DNA from: Erinaceus europaeus | Lineage: Eukaryota > Chordata > Mammalia > Eulipotyphla > Erinaceidae | DNA: 64,000 bases | NCBI RefSeq assembly: GCF_950295315.1 | Contig: NC_080164.1 | Span: 63,585,615-63,649,614, forward strand | Reading direction: 5' to 3' | Shown: piece after piece, positions 11,210 through 22,398 of the stretch | Layout: every line of letters starts with the position of its first letter | Position numbering within the stretch: the first letter of the stretch is position 1 | Translations under genes and position numbers: made by a program | The notes under the pieces: generated by a model | Database searches by the model: none | What the model was told of the DNA's origin: nothing | What the model saw: only the letters and a program-made list of their open reading frames with translations

Positions 11210-13765
11210 CGAGCAGCAGATTGCTTTCTCTCCTCTCCTCTCCTCTCCTCTCCTCTCCTCTCCTCTCCTCTCCTCTCCTCTCCTCTCCTCTCCTCTCCCG
11301 GATCAACTAGGAATACCAAAGGAGACCACCCAGGACCAAAACAAGACAGGACTAGAATGACCACAGGAACCCAGTAAATCACTGGAGAATACAAACATGT
11401 GTGGCTGGTGACAGAGAGGAGAGAGGGGCCTAAGGAGAGATTAAGTAACTGCTAACAGTTCAGCAGTTTATCAGTTGAGACACCACCTCCAGTCTGCTCC
11501 AGCAACAAGGGGACAGCTTAAGGGAGGAGAGGACTCCACAGAGAAAATGGGAATAGATGGAAAGTTCCTGAAGATAGTGGAGTCTATATATAGCAAACCT
11601 ACAGCCAACATCATACTCAATGGTGAAAAACTGGAAGCATTTCCACTCAGATCAGGTACTAGACAGGGCTGCCCACTATCACCATTACTGTTCAACATAG
11701 TGTTGGAAGTTCTTGCCATAGCAATCAGGCAGGAGCAAGGAATTATAGGGATGCAGATTGGAAGAGAAGAAGTCAAACTCTCCTTATTTGCAGATGACAT
11801 GATAGTGTACATGGAAAAACCTAAGGAATCCAGCAAGAAGCTTTTGGAAATCATCAGGCAATACAGTAAGGTGTCAGGCTACAAAATTAACATTCAAAAG
11901 TCAGTGGCATTCCTCTATGCAAACACTAAGTTAGAAGAAATTGAAATCCAGAAATCAATTCCTTTTACTATAGCAACTAAAACAATAAAATATCTAGGAG
12001 TAAACCTAACCAAAGAAGTGAAAGACTTGTATACTGAAAATTATGAGTCACTACTCAAGGAAATTGAAAAAGACACAAAGAAGTGGAAAGATATTCCATG
12101 TTCATGGGTTGGAAGAATTAACATCATCAAAATGAATACACTACCCAGAGCCATCTACAAATTTAATGCTATCCCCATCAAGATCCCAAGCACATTTTTT
12201 AGGAGAATAGAACAAATGCTACAAATGTTTATCTGGAACCAGAAAAGACCTAGAATTGCCAAAACAATCTTGAGAAAAAAGAACAGAACCAGAGGCATCA
12301 CACTCCCAGATCTCAAACTGTATTAAAGGGCCATTGTCATCAAAACTGCTTTTACTGGAACATGAATAGACACACTGACCAGTGGAATAGAATTGAGAGC
12401 CCAGAAATGAGGCCCCACACCTATGGACATCTAATCTTTGACAAAGGGTCCCAGACTATTACATGGGGAAAGCAGAGTCTCTTCAACAAATGGTGTTGGA
12501 AACAATGGGTTGAAACATGCAGAAGAATGAAACTGAATCACTGTATTTCAGCAAATACAAAAGTAAATTCCAAGTGGATCAAGGACTTGGATGTTAGACC
12601 ACAAACTATCAAATACTTAGAGGAAAATATTGGCAGAACTCTTTTCCGCATAAATTTTAAAGACATTTTCAATGAAACGAATCCAATTACAAAGAAGACT
12701 AAGGCAAGTATAAACCTATGGGACTACATCAAATTAAAAAGCTTCTTCACAGCAAAAGAAACCACTACCCAAACCAAGAGACCCCTCACAGAATGGGAGA
12801 AGATCTTTACATGTCACACATCAGATAAGAGTTTAATAACCAACATATATAAAGAGCTTGCCAGACTCAACAACAAGACAACAAATAACCCCATCCAAAA
12901 ATGGGGGGAGGACTTGGACAGAATATTCACCACAGAAGAGATCCAAAAGGCTGAGAAACACATGAAAAAATGCTCCAAGTCTCTGATTGTCAGAGAAATG
13001 CAAATAAAGACAACAATGAGATATCACTTCACTCCTGTGAGAATGTCATACATCAGAAAAGGTAACAGCAGCAAATGCTGGAGAGGGTGTGGGGTCAAAG
13101 GAACCCTCCTGCACTGCTGGTGGGAATGTCAATTGGTCCAACCCCTGTGGAGAACAGTCTGGAGAACTCTCAGAAGGCTAGAAATGGACCTACCCTATGA
13201 TCCTGCAATTCCTCTCCTGGGGATAGATCCTAAGGAACCCAACACATCCATCCAAAAAGATCTGTGTACACATATGTTCTTGGCAGCACGATTTGTAATA
13301 GCCAAAACCTGGAATCAACCCAGGTGTCCAACAACAGATGAGTGGCTGAGCAAGTTGTGGTATATATTCACAATGGAATACTACTCAGCTGTAAAAAAAT
13401 GGTGACTTCACCGTTTTCAGCCGATCTTGGATGGACCTTGAAAAAATCATGTTGAGTGAAATAAGTCAGAAACAGAAGGATGAATATGGGATGATCTCAC
13501 TCTCAAGCAGAAGTTGAAAAACAAGATCAGAAAAGAAAACACAAGTAGTACCTGAAATGGAATCGGCATATTGCACCCAAGTAAAAGACTCTGGGGTGGG
13601 TGGGTGAGGAGAATACAGGTCCATGAAGGATGATAAATGACATAGTGGGGGTTGTATTGTTAAATGGGAAACTGGGGAATGTTATGCATGTACAAACTAT
13701 TGTATTTACTGTTGAATGTAAAACATTAATTCCCCAATAAATAAATAAATTTTAAAAAAACAGTA
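11210..13765 (+). mobile_element. LINE-1 (L1C) with 3.2-kb internal deletion
   Basis: It begins with the L1 5' end 'cgagcagcagat' and an expanded TCTCC array (about 11223-11297), continues through about 330 bp of 5' UTR to about 11544, then jumps straight into the middle of ORF2 (sense 'aaaatgggaatagatgg'). Compared with the copy at 33986-39397, the segment equivalent to 34269-37488 is absent, including all of ORF1 and the ORF2 endonuclease. It ends with the 3' UTR and 'ccccaataaataaataaat'. The next 40 bp resemble a family-A SINE tail. I found no convincing TSD. Confidence 0.92.
11475..13405 (+). pseudogene. L1 ORF2 remnant: fused 5' UTR-RT frame, then C-terminal frame
   Basis: A 283-codon open frame (11475-12326) starts in 5' UTR sequence and runs into ORF2. 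It carries the reverse transcriptase fingers/palm stretch [20 protein letters not shown] and the catalytic FADD (11787-11798). A TAA at 12324-12326 and a 2-base deletion near 12352 separate it from the C-terminal frame at 12362-13405 (347 codons), which holds the Cys-rich motif C-x3-C-x7-H-x4-C near 13076 and ends YYSAVKKW. The frame has no endonuclease domain, so even without the stop it would not be a complete ORF2. Confidence 0.88.
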
Positions 13766-14309
13766 AGGGCAACAAAAGGGAAAATAAATAAATATTTTAA
13801 AAAGAAAAAGAAAGAAAATGACAAAGCCCAAGAAGTGACTATAAGTAGCTGAAGTAAGTGCTGGATTCTCAGGCATGAGGTCTTGAATTTGATCCCCAGT
13901 ATCCTATGTGTCAGAGTGATGCTCTCTCATCCTTCCCTCTCTCGCTAACACATAAGTAAGTCTTTTAAAATTCTTGTGCTGAAAAAGCATCTACTAAAGG
14001 CAGAGTGTCGACTTGATCTCATAAAATGAGAAAAAGCTCCACAAGGTGGTAGAGAATGTGTTTAGTTAAAGAAAGAGGGGGGGGGAAGGACTTGAGCAGA
14101 AAACGTAATTAAAATGATAGTAAGGCAGAAAGAAAGGAGAGCAGGCAGGAAATAAGTATGCACAGAAGAAGGGGGTTTCTAGGTTTCTAAAAGTTCTTAG
14201 TCCAAACCCCATCCTCTGTGATTGGCCAATTTATATTATGGACTGACTGACTTCATCCTTGTGATCTGCACAGGCGATGGTGGGTGGGCACTGTGTCAGG
14301 TCACACGTC
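13766..14309. other. Intergenic, with a diverged family-D SINE at about 13850-13980
   Basis: 'gctggattctcaggcatgag' and 'tgatccccag' followed by a CT-rich stretch match family D on the + strand. The rest is A-rich and unremarkable. Confidence 0.5.
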
Positions 14310-14672
14310 AAAAGTTGGCAGTCCATCTTGGATGGACATTGAAAAAATCATGTTGAGTGAAATAAGTCAGAAACAGAAGGATGAATACGGGATGATCTCA
14401 CTCTCAGGCAGAAGTTGAAAAACAAGATCAGAAAAGAAAACACAAGTAGAACCTGAAATGGAATTGGCATATTGCACCCAAGTAAAAGACTCTGGGGTGG
14501 GTGGGTGGGGAGAATAAAGGTCCATGAAAGACGATAAATGACATAGTGGGGGTTGTATTGTTAAATGGGAAACTGGGGAATGTTATGCATGTACAAACTA
14601 TTGTATTTACTGTTGAATGTAAAACATTAATTCTCCAATAAAGAAATAAATTTAAAAAAAAAGTTGGCAGTC
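14310..14672 (+). mobile_element. LINE-1 3' UTR fragment with TSD
   Basis: A severely 5'-truncated L1 holding the last 335 bp (14324 to about 14658). It is nearly identical to 13422-13755 of L1C. A 14-bp duplication 'aaaagttggcagtc' flanks it (14310-14323 and about 14659-14672). A + polyadenylation-type 'aataaa' is present before the A tail. Confidence 0.95.
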
Positions 14673-14679
14673 GTGGGGC

Positions 14680-14882
14680 TGGGTGATGGCACTCCTTGTA
14701 GAGACCACATGTTATAATGACTAAGGATTCCAGTTCAAGCTTGGTGGGGGTGTGTGGGGATCATTCCTGCAGGGGGGAAATAAATCATTGTGTGTGGTAA
14801 AACAGTGCTGCAGATTTCTGTCTCCCTCTCTCCTCCTCCTCCTCCTCCTCCTCCTCCTCCTCCTCCTCCTTCTTCTTCTTCT

Positions 14883-14929
<47 letters not shown>

Positions 14930-14930
14930 T
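14680..14930 (+). mobile_element. SINE (family C-like) with expanded CT microsatellite tail
   Basis: A diverged head (about 14685-14810) runs into a compound microsatellite at 14829-14926: CTC, then TTC, then CT units. The array lies where the CT-rich part of the SINE would be, so it probably grew from it. Confidence 0.7.
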
Positions 14931-15299
14931 TCCCCATTCCCTCAGTCCACTAACAACTGCATCTTGGAACTCCTTTTCATGCAAAGTATATCCCAGTGAA
15001 GGTTTTATGTATAGGCCTCACAGATTTCTCAACAGCTGGCCTCCACAAGACACCTCTTCTTCCATATGCTAGTTATTTAAGACTGAAAACAATGGAGGCT
15101 CCAGAGGCTAATGAAGTCATTTATTTCTCAGTTCTTTAAGACACTGAGTCCCTCCCCTCTTCTTAACTCCTTGAAGGTCCAAGGAGTTAAACTGGGAGAC
15201 TTCCCTAGGATGCCAAAACCAGATACTATCACTATGTTTCCTTTGAGATCTTATACAAAGGCTTGGCTTAAAATAACATTAAGAATCATTTTTTTTTTC

Positions 15300-15490
15300 T
15301 TAAAGGGGTGGGGAGGTAGATGGTGGCACCCCACTGAGCACATAAGACACCCACCCCCTTTTCCCACCAGCAGGGGGAAAGGCTTTGGGAACAATGCTTA
15401 CAGGTGTCTCTATCTCTCCATCCCTCTCTATCTCCCTTTTCCCTCTCCATTTATCTCTGTCTCTAGACAATAAGTAAGTGAAATAAAATT
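15300..15490 (+). mobile_element. tRNA-derived SINE, family C-like
   Basis: Plus-strand copy ending with 'ctctagacaataagtaagtg' and an A-rich tail. The head is partly degraded. Its tail was the target of the next SINE insertion. Confidence 0.7.
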
Positions 15491-15494
15491 AAAA

Positions 15495-15806
15495 AAGAAA
15501 CAGAATTCTTTTTTTAAATTTATTTTATTTATTTATTCCCTTTTGTTGCCCTTGTTGTTTTATTGTTGTAGTTATTATTGTTGTTGTCGTTGGATAGGAC
15601 AGAGAGAAATGGAAAGAGGAGGGGAAGACAGAGAGGAGGAGAGAAAGATAGACACCTGCAAACCTGCTTCACCGCCTGTGAAGCGACTCCCCTGCAGGTG
15701 GGGAGCCGGGGTTCGAACCAGGATTCTTATGCCGGTCCTTGTGCTTTGCGCCACCTGCGCTTAACCCGCTGCGGTACAGCCCGACTCCCAAGAAACAGAA
15801 TTCTTT
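15495..15806 (-). mobile_element. tRNA-derived SINE, family A, with 17-bp TSD
   Basis: A well-preserved minus-strand copy flanked by 'aagaaacagaattcttt' at 15495-15511 and 15790-15806. Head, B-box-like 'ggttcgaaccc' (on +) and AAC/AAT tail are all present, suggesting a young insertion. Confidence 0.94.
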
Positions 15807-15824
15807 AAAAAAAACTTTTGGTGG

Positions 15825-16195
15825 GTAGGGCGGTAGCACAGCTGGTTGGGCGGTAGCACAGCGGGTTAAGCGCAAATGGCTCAAAGCGCAAGGACCGGCC
15901 TACGGATGCCAGTTCAAGCCCCTGGCTCCCCACCTGCAGGGGAGTCGCTTCACAGGCGGTGAAGCAGGTCTGCAGGCATCTATCTTTCTCTCACCCTCTC
16001 TGTCTTCCCCTCCGCTCTCCATTTCTCTCTGTCCTATCCAACAACGAACGACATCATCAACAACAGTAACCACAACAAGGCTACAACAACAAGGGCAACA
16101 AAAGGGGGAAAAATGGCTTCCAGGAGCAGTGGATTCATGGTGCAGGCACTGAACCCCAGCAATAACCCTGGAGGCAAAAAAAAAATTTAACCAAA
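15825..16195 (+). mobile_element. tRNA-derived SINE, family A, long form, with partly duplicated head
   Basis: Full copy with the extra 3' module. The first part of the head, 'gggcggtagcacagc', occurs twice in tandem (about 15830 and 15849), so the element carries two partial A-box regions. The B-box-like 'ggttcaagccc' type sequence is at about 15912. Confidence 0.9.
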
Positions 16196-16199
16196 AAAA

Positions 16200-16400
16200 G
16201 TACTGGGCCATGGCATACCTTGTTAAGTGCATATGCTGTCATGTGAAAGGACCACCCCTCTGGTTCCATACCTGCAGAGGAAAAGTTTCATGAGTGGTAA
16301 AGCAGTGCTGCAGGTGTCTCTCTTCCTCTTTCTCTTTCGCTCCCCTTTTCTTCTCAATTTCTGTCTCTATGCAATAAAACACATGAATTTAATTAGTTAA
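16200..16400 (+). mobile_element. tRNA-derived SINE, family C, diverged
   Basis: 'catggcataccttgttaag', 'gtggtaaagcagtgctgcag' and a CT-rich stretch then 'atgcaataaaacac' give the family C order. It directly follows the long family-A copy. Confidence 0.7.
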
Positions 16401-16439
16401 ATAAAAAGAATAAATGACAATATTTTTAAAAAGAATCTA

Positions 16440-16690
16440 GTTCAGGCTAGGGAGGCAACACAATGGTTAGGCAAAAAAGTTTAATACCTGGACAGGGATA
16501 GATAGCATAGTTATTATACAAAGAGATTCTCCTGCTGGAAGCTCCAAAGTCCCAGGTTTAATCCCCCATGTTGATCAGTGCTCTGATTTAAAAAAAGAAA
16601 AGAAAAAAGTTTAATACCTGAGATTCAGGTGTCCAGGTTCAAGACCCAACACCACCATAAACGAGAGCTAAGCTGGTCAAAATAATAAAA
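16440..16690 (+). mobile_element. Family-B SINE interrupted by a second family-B SINE
   Basis: The outer SINE starts at about 16445 and resumes at 16621. The inner copy (16491-16602) is flanked by the 18-bp duplication 'aaaaaagtttaatacctg' at 16473-16490 and 16603-16620. A TG/TA-type microsatellite (about 16697-16728) follows the outer tail. Confidence 0.85.
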
Positions 16691-16894
16691 TTATATACAC
16701 ACACACACATATATATATATATACACTTATATATGAAAATCAAAAGGGAAACAGATTTTGATATTTGACTTAGAAACACATGAAACTATTGCTTATACTG
16801 TCAAGTAAAACCCATTTTATACTTGTACCCTCAAGTCTAGCAAATTTAGCAGTGATCACTTCAGAGATAGCAAAGAAACTTTTGGACCTCTCTC

Positions 16895-17115
16895 TCTCCT
16901 CAAATACTTTTAGTTATTTATTATTGGATAGAGATAGAAAAATTGAGAGAGGAGTGGGAGATAGACAGAAGGAAAGAAATAGAGAGACATCTGCAGCCCT
17001 GCTTGAACCACTTGTGAAGCTTTCCCCCTACAGGTCGACTAGGGGTTTGAACCCGGGTCCTTGCACACTGAAATGTGTGTGCTTGAACAGGTGCACCACC
17101 ACCTGACCCCTGAAC
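16895..17115 (-). mobile_element. tRNA-derived SINE, family C
   Basis: Minus-strand copy. Its head near 17105 reads on + as 'gtgcaccaccacctgaccc', the body contains 'cttgtgaagctttccccct', and the tail 'tagttatttattattgg' is at the left. Confidence 0.82.
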
Positions 17116-18570
17116 TCTCACATACATACTTACCTTCTCAACCCCCCGCCCCACCTCCATTCCCACACTGCCCAATCAGATAAGATAGTAACTATGGCCT
17201 GCCTTCTTCAGAGAAGTCCCTGCCCCTAGAAGAAAATAAACTTCCTCTGTGAAAAGTCCCTGATTGTCAGTTGTGAGTTTCCTGGTGACAGTGCTAGACG
17301 TGGCTTATTAATAACACCCTCCCAATGTTTCCATGGCTGTTTATTATTTGTCCTCCTCTTACAGCATTTTGTGTTGCTGCTTTTGTCTGTTCTTTTGTTT
17401 TAAAGTGTCCTTTTCTTTTGTTAGGCCATTTGACCCTTAGTACAAGGGCCATTTCTTAGGTGGACTCTGGAATCTGATGCTTTGGGCTTTGCTACTTCTT
17501 ACCATGTTGGGACAGGCTAGATATATAAAATGGGAATAGGAGTGATTGTGAACAAACAATAGAAAAAGCCTCTATTTTTGTAAATTGTCACTTAGGGCCA
17601 GAGTGATAACTCAGTGGGTAATGTGCCTGCATTGCCATTCATGTCATCCAGGTTTGAGCCCTGAGACTGCATATATGGTAATTGAAGAAATTTTGATGCT
17701 GTGGTGTCTCCTGCATGGGTATGTGCTCTCTCTCTCGTCTTTCTCTCCATATATGTATGTTTATGCAGCCATGCTGGTCATCTATTAGCTACACATCTAT
17801 GCAAACACAAGGGTGAACTTACAGGGATGCCAAATGGGCTGGGGTTGATCACCAGCTTTAAGTCATGTACCAAATGTGCATAAGAATGCTCAGCTCTGGC
17901 TTATGGTGGTGAGGATGATTGAACCCGGGACTTTGATGCTGCAGACATGAGAGTCTCTTTGCGTAACCATTATGCTATCTACTCTCCCTCTTTGTTTTGG
18001 GCAGTTTACAGAGCTATTTTTCAAGTAACTGAACTCAGGTTATGTTAGCTCCAGAATGTTTATATTCATTGCTCTGAAGCACACACAAAAATAAATAAAT
18101 AAATAAATAAGAAAACTACCACTTATTTTTTCATTATCTTTAAAACGCAATGATCAATTAAATTACAGTTACCTTCTGTATCTGCTTAAAGGCACTAGTC
18201 TCACAACCCATTTTTCTTTGTCCCTGGAATTTGTATATGTTTTTATCCTAGAGTTGGGGAGGAATTCTAGACTTTTGGGAAACATTTCAAATGGATAATT
18301 TCTGCCCCTGCAAAGAAATCTTTATTTCATGCTTTTGTTTCCCTCCCCAAATGTGCTTGATTATAACCCCTCTTCAAATCAAGCTCCATGAAAATGCCTG
18401 TGCACTGTGGAGGTGGGATCTCTCACAAGCTATGCCTACACTGTCTGTGGTGTGCGTCTTTTCCTTTTCCCTGGATAAATGTCTAATCTTTCACAAATTC
18501 TTTTGTTGTGTTTGTGAATTCCTTTTTGCAGCAATGCCAAGAACTACGTCAAGCTAGACAAATTCTTACT
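17116..18570. other. Intergenic with two SINE remnants
   Basis: About 17595-17745 is an old plus-strand tRNA-derived SINE ('gggccagagtgataactcag'). 17885-17995 is a minus-strand family-B piece ('gctcagctctggcttatgg'). An AAAT-type short repeat is at about 18090-18110. The remainder is unremarkable, and no gene is supported. Confidence 0.55.
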
Positions 18571-20090
18571 ATCATCATCATCTTTTTCTTCTTCTTTTTT
18601 TCTTTTCATCTTCCATATTATTGCCAGAGCACTGCTCAGCTCTGGCTTATGGTGGTGCTGGGGGAAGTCTGCTGTGTAAGCTGCTGTACCCTGGAAAAAT
18701 TATTTTGTTTTCCTGTAATATTTCAGTCGCAAGAAGCCTCTGTTTCCTTAGGTAAGTTATGAAGAAGGCCCAGCTTGCATTCCAGCGGGTTGTCGGGCCA
18801 CACCCAACTGCAGGGTGGTGTGGGAGGGCCAAAAGGTGAGGAAGTTGTGGCAGAGTGTGTGCTGCATGGAGGGGCAGCTATTGTGCGCTCACACAGTCCA
18901 CTCTGGGTTGGAAGCCCTTTTGGAGGGATTGGTTCTGGTCAGTGAGGGCAAAGGCCCTGGGGACCTACCTGGGATGCCCTTTAGGGAGGAAATCGAGCTT
19001 GCAACATGTCCATCCCCACAGAACTGTGGGCTAAATAATGTCACTTTACACTTCCTCCAAAATATCACAGGGCAAACACTGTCTGTGGTTAAGAGAAGGT
19101 AAAATAATGCTCTCCAAGGAACCTACTGGGAATGGGGAAAATACTGTGTGGTAGCAGAGGTGTGTACATATGTAAAATTTCATTGAATCATGTAATTAAG
19201 ACCAATGTACATATAATATTTCAGTTTTAAAGTAATAAAATGTGGGAATTACTGGGTAATAACATAATATTAGACTCTATGACACTCTTATGGAATGAAA
19301 GAGCTCCAGTATAATCAAAAACTACCAAAATAAATGAAAGCTCCTGGCACAATAAGTAACACACAGGTTGGGCATTTCAAGAATGGGTCAATATGGACCA
19401 GAGTGTTTTTTTTCTTTGATAATTGAGAGTTTCTTTCCGTGCCTGGTCCTGTGTGCACTCATGGTACTCAATTAGAAATTAAATTGAATTGCCTGCTTTA
19501 TGGCAGACATAAACTCTGAACTCAGGAAACTGTATTTCTTCGAATACAGTGGCTTCTGCCATGGAGAAACTCATAGTCCAGCATTAAGTATAGGCATTTT
19601 TGGATAAGAACACAGAACAAACAGCTAACACAACTGCTACCCCTCAGGGTTGGAGCATTCCACAGACTTAGGCAAAATGTGTGTGCCTGAATCCAGCCTA
19701 GTCTGAATTATCCAGGGCCAACTGAAAAACTGCTTGAAGTGGGTCAATAATATTCTGGCCAGATGAAACATAAGAACCCTGGGCCCAAATTGAACCTGTG
19801 AAAGGACACCAGCCAAAAAACACCACCATTACATGTGTCAAATTGATGCTCTGGTTCTCTCTGTGTGCTTGTCTATCTCATAAATAAATATCTTTTCATA
19901 TGAAAAAAAAAAAAAAAAGAGGAGAGGAAGGAGGAGCAGCAGGAGGAGGAGACCTAACCATGGGCTGGGAAGATAGTGAAATGATAGCACGTAAGACTTG
20001 CATATTAGAGGGACCAAGTTCAATCTCTGGCACCTCCAATTGTCAGAGATAAATGGTATCCTGGTTAAAAAAAATAACATTTACCTCAAA
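18571..20090. other. Intergenic with SINE fragments
   Basis: A truncated minus-strand family-B SINE is at about 18590-18665. A family-D-like plus copy is at about 19780-19915, ending in a poly-A run, and a plus family-B copy at about 19962-20075. 18670-19780 shows no recognised repeat and no coding potential that I can support. Confidence 0.5.
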
Positions 20091-20639
20091 GGAGTCTTAT
20101 GAAGATAAAAGGAAAAAACTCTGCAAAGCACTTAGCATAATGTCTGACATATATAAGGCATTCAGTAAATTTTATGCAATGAATATAGGAATAAGCAATG
20201 AATGGAATTAGGGGCTGAAGATGTGACTAAATCTATTAATAAGTCCTACAAGTTCAGGAGGATGCAATCTGCATGAACCTCAATCAGAGCCACCCTCTGT
20301 CAACAGACAGATGTTCCCTGATGCTTTTGTGATTTGCCTTTCCTTTGTTATATCCCTGCTTCTCCTGATTGATCAAGGAGACATTCCTAGAAAAACCTCA
20401 AGAGATTGACTAAGTCCTTTGTGCTTCAGGCAGCCATGTGTGCTTAGTAGTTGTAGCTATGCTTCAGCCTTGGGAAAGAGGGAAAGAGAAGAATAACACC
20501 TCATAAGGAACAGATGGAAGTGGAACAGACTAGAGAAAGACAAAGACAGGCTGGGCTGGGGGCTCAAACAAGGTAGTGATAGAAGATGAGGGAATCCTAA
20601 CACTCCTGGCCATCCCTGCACATCCTCAATTCTGGATTC

Positions 20640-20800
20640 TGAGTTGTCACAACTTCCTTCCCTTCCTCCCTTCCTCCCTTCCTCCCTTTCTCCCTTTCTC
20701 CCTTCCTTCCTTCTTTCCTTCTTTCCTTCTTTCCTTCCTTCCTTCCTTCCTTCCTTCCTTCCTTCCTTCCTTCCTTCCTTCTCCTTCCTTCCTTTTCTTC
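20640..20800. repeat. (TTCC)n-rich microsatellite
   Basis: CCTTCCTCCCTT units grade into pure TTCC repeats. The array is strongly strand-asymmetric (pyrimidines on +) and yields artificial long open frames on both strands. A second, shorter CT/TTTC-rich tract is at about 20990-21050. Confidence 0.95.
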
Positions 20801-21416
20801 TGGCCATGGGCTGAATAATTCTACCAGCACTATTCCTAACAGGTTTGGAGAGGCCAGGCCCTAGGGAAAGCATTATCTTCTGTCTGGGTTTCAATTGAGA
20901 ACAGCTTGGCTGGCAAAACTAAGCAGGCCATCTGGAGAGGCCTCTGAGTCCTCAGCATTTGGAATCAGTAACTCCCCCTCTTTTCTCTTCTTTCCTTTCT
21001 TCCTTCCTTCCTTTCTTTCTTTTTTTCTCTCTTTCTTTCTTTTTTTTGTTTAGTTGTAAAAAACAACACTATAACACAAAAGGACATGCCTTTTAAGAGG
21101 AAGAAAATATTATCTCGATCCCACCACCATAACACCACAACTGTTTTCTTTTTCCAAGTGCTCTTCCAGGCCTTGACTACTTGATAGATGTTTATATAAT
21201 CTGTGTTCTTGTTTTGTTTTCACTTAGTACTATATTTTAAGTTTCTTTCCAATGTTGGCATGATCTTCATATTAGCTTCTCTCTCTTTTTACTGCAAATA
21301 TCCCAGTCAATTAGATGCAGCCATAATAAATGATTCCTTATCCCTGGGGAATTCTTATTTAATCCCTTGATTCTTTGAATTTGGCACTTAACAAAGGTGT
21401 AAGTGAAAGAAAGTTG
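20801..21416. other. Intergenic, no supported features
   Basis: A possible old L1-derived stretch at about 21060-21350 ('tactgcaaatatcccag') is too diverged to assign. No gene is seen. Confidence 0.4.
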
Positions 21417-21513
21417 ATTTTTTTTTTTTTTTTTTTTTTTTTTTACCAAAGCACTGCTTAGCTCTGGTTTATGGTGGTGCAGGAGATTGAACCTGGGACT
21501 TCAGAGCCTCAGG

Positions 21514-22398
21514 TTTTCCATCTTACACCATGCCTCGGCCTCGCGTGAGCTTAATGTGCAGCTTGACGATACGAGAATCCGGCATGAAGCCCAGCCAGTC
21601 TATCTTGGCGTTACTCTCGATCGCACCCTGTCATTTCACGAACATCTCATAAAAACTGCAGCAAAGGTGGGCGCGAGGAATAACATCATTGCAAGACTGG
21701 CCAGCTCCTCATGGGGCGCGAGCGCTTCCACACTACGATCGTCATCTCTGGCATTATGCTATTCCACTGCAGAATACTGTGCCCCAGTATGGTTCCGTAG
21801 CCCCCATGTCCACTTGGTCGATTCCAAATTATATTCCTCCATGAGGATAATTTCTGGAACCATCCGTTCCACCCCGGTTCCATGGCTGCCAGTTCTTAGC
21901 AACATCGCCCCGCCAGATATTCGTCGGGATGCGGCATCATCTAAGTTCATTTCCCACGTCTATGCTCGACTGAACCTGCCAATATACGCGGATATGTTCG
22001 CCCACCCTGTCCAACGCTTGATGTCTCGTCATCCAATCTGGTCCCCTACGCCTACACTGAACTTCTCTGTTCCAGTCTCTTGGAAACAGAGTTGGCAGTC
22101 AGCTGAGGTCAAGAACAAACACCTCATCACAGACCCCTGCAAGCGTCAACCCGGCTTTGACCTAGCACGTTATGATTGGGCCCTCCTCAATAGCTATCTA
22201 ACAGGCCATGGCCGGTGCGCCGCTATGTTCCGTCGCTGGGGAGCCAGAGACGACCCGAACTGCCCCTGCTGCTCCAGACAGACTATGACCCACATAGTCA
22301 ACGACTGCCACTTCTCCAGATTCAAAGGAGGTCTCGAAACTTTACATCAGGCTCAACCTGATGCTGTTGACTGGCTACAGAAGAAGGGCAAACGCTAG
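21514..22398 (+). CDS. C-terminal part of a jockey-like reverse transcriptase ORF, intact 294 codons
   Basis: The open frame reads from the insertion junction to a TAG at 22396-22398 with no stop or frameshift. Recognisable family landmarks, in order: 'YLGVTLDRTLSFHEHL' (start of the thumb region after the RT palm), 'TAEYCAPVW', 'RIISGTIRSTPVPWLPVLSNI', and a terminal Cys/His knuckle CPCCSRQTMTHIVNDC. This order is what I know from C-termini of jockey/BS-type elements of arthropods and other invertebrates, described there as 'RNA-directed DNA polymerase from mobile element jockey' or 'transposon BS'. Endonuclease and RT catalytic motifs are lost by truncation, so no activity is expected. The upstream start at 21487 lies in SINE sequence and is an artefact. 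Confidence 0.8.
   Translation, partial: FSILHHASASRELNVQLDDTRIRHEAQPVYLGVTLDRTLSFHEHLIKTAAKVGARNNIIARLASSSWGASASTLRSSSLALCYSTAEYCAPVWFRSPHVHLVDSKLYSSMRIISGTIRSTPVPWLPVLSNIAPPDIRRDAASSKFISHVYARLNLPIYADMFAHPVQRLMSRHPIWSPTPTLNFSVPVSWKQSWQSAEVKNKHLITDPCKRQPGFDLARYDWALLNSYLTGHGRCAAMFRRWGARDDPNCPCCSRQTMTHIVNDCHFSRFKGGLETLHQAQPDAVDWLQKKGKR

Noticed and set aside
11475..11560. L1C junction as a splice product like the L1D junction
   Set aside because: No GT at the 5' side and no AG at the 3' side in the intact copies; deletion or template jump is simpler.
16471..16625. CRISPR-like direct repeats
   Set aside because: There are only two repeat copies, which form the target duplication of a nested SINE; this is vertebrate DNA.
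20457..20894. Long Lys/Gly/Arg-rich open frame on the minus strand
   Set aside because: It is produced by the TTCC repeat read in antisense.
21487..21513. Start of the jockey-like protein at 21487
   Set aside because: Those codons are SINE sequence in frame by chance. The retroelement begins at 21514 and is 5'-truncated, so its native start is missing.
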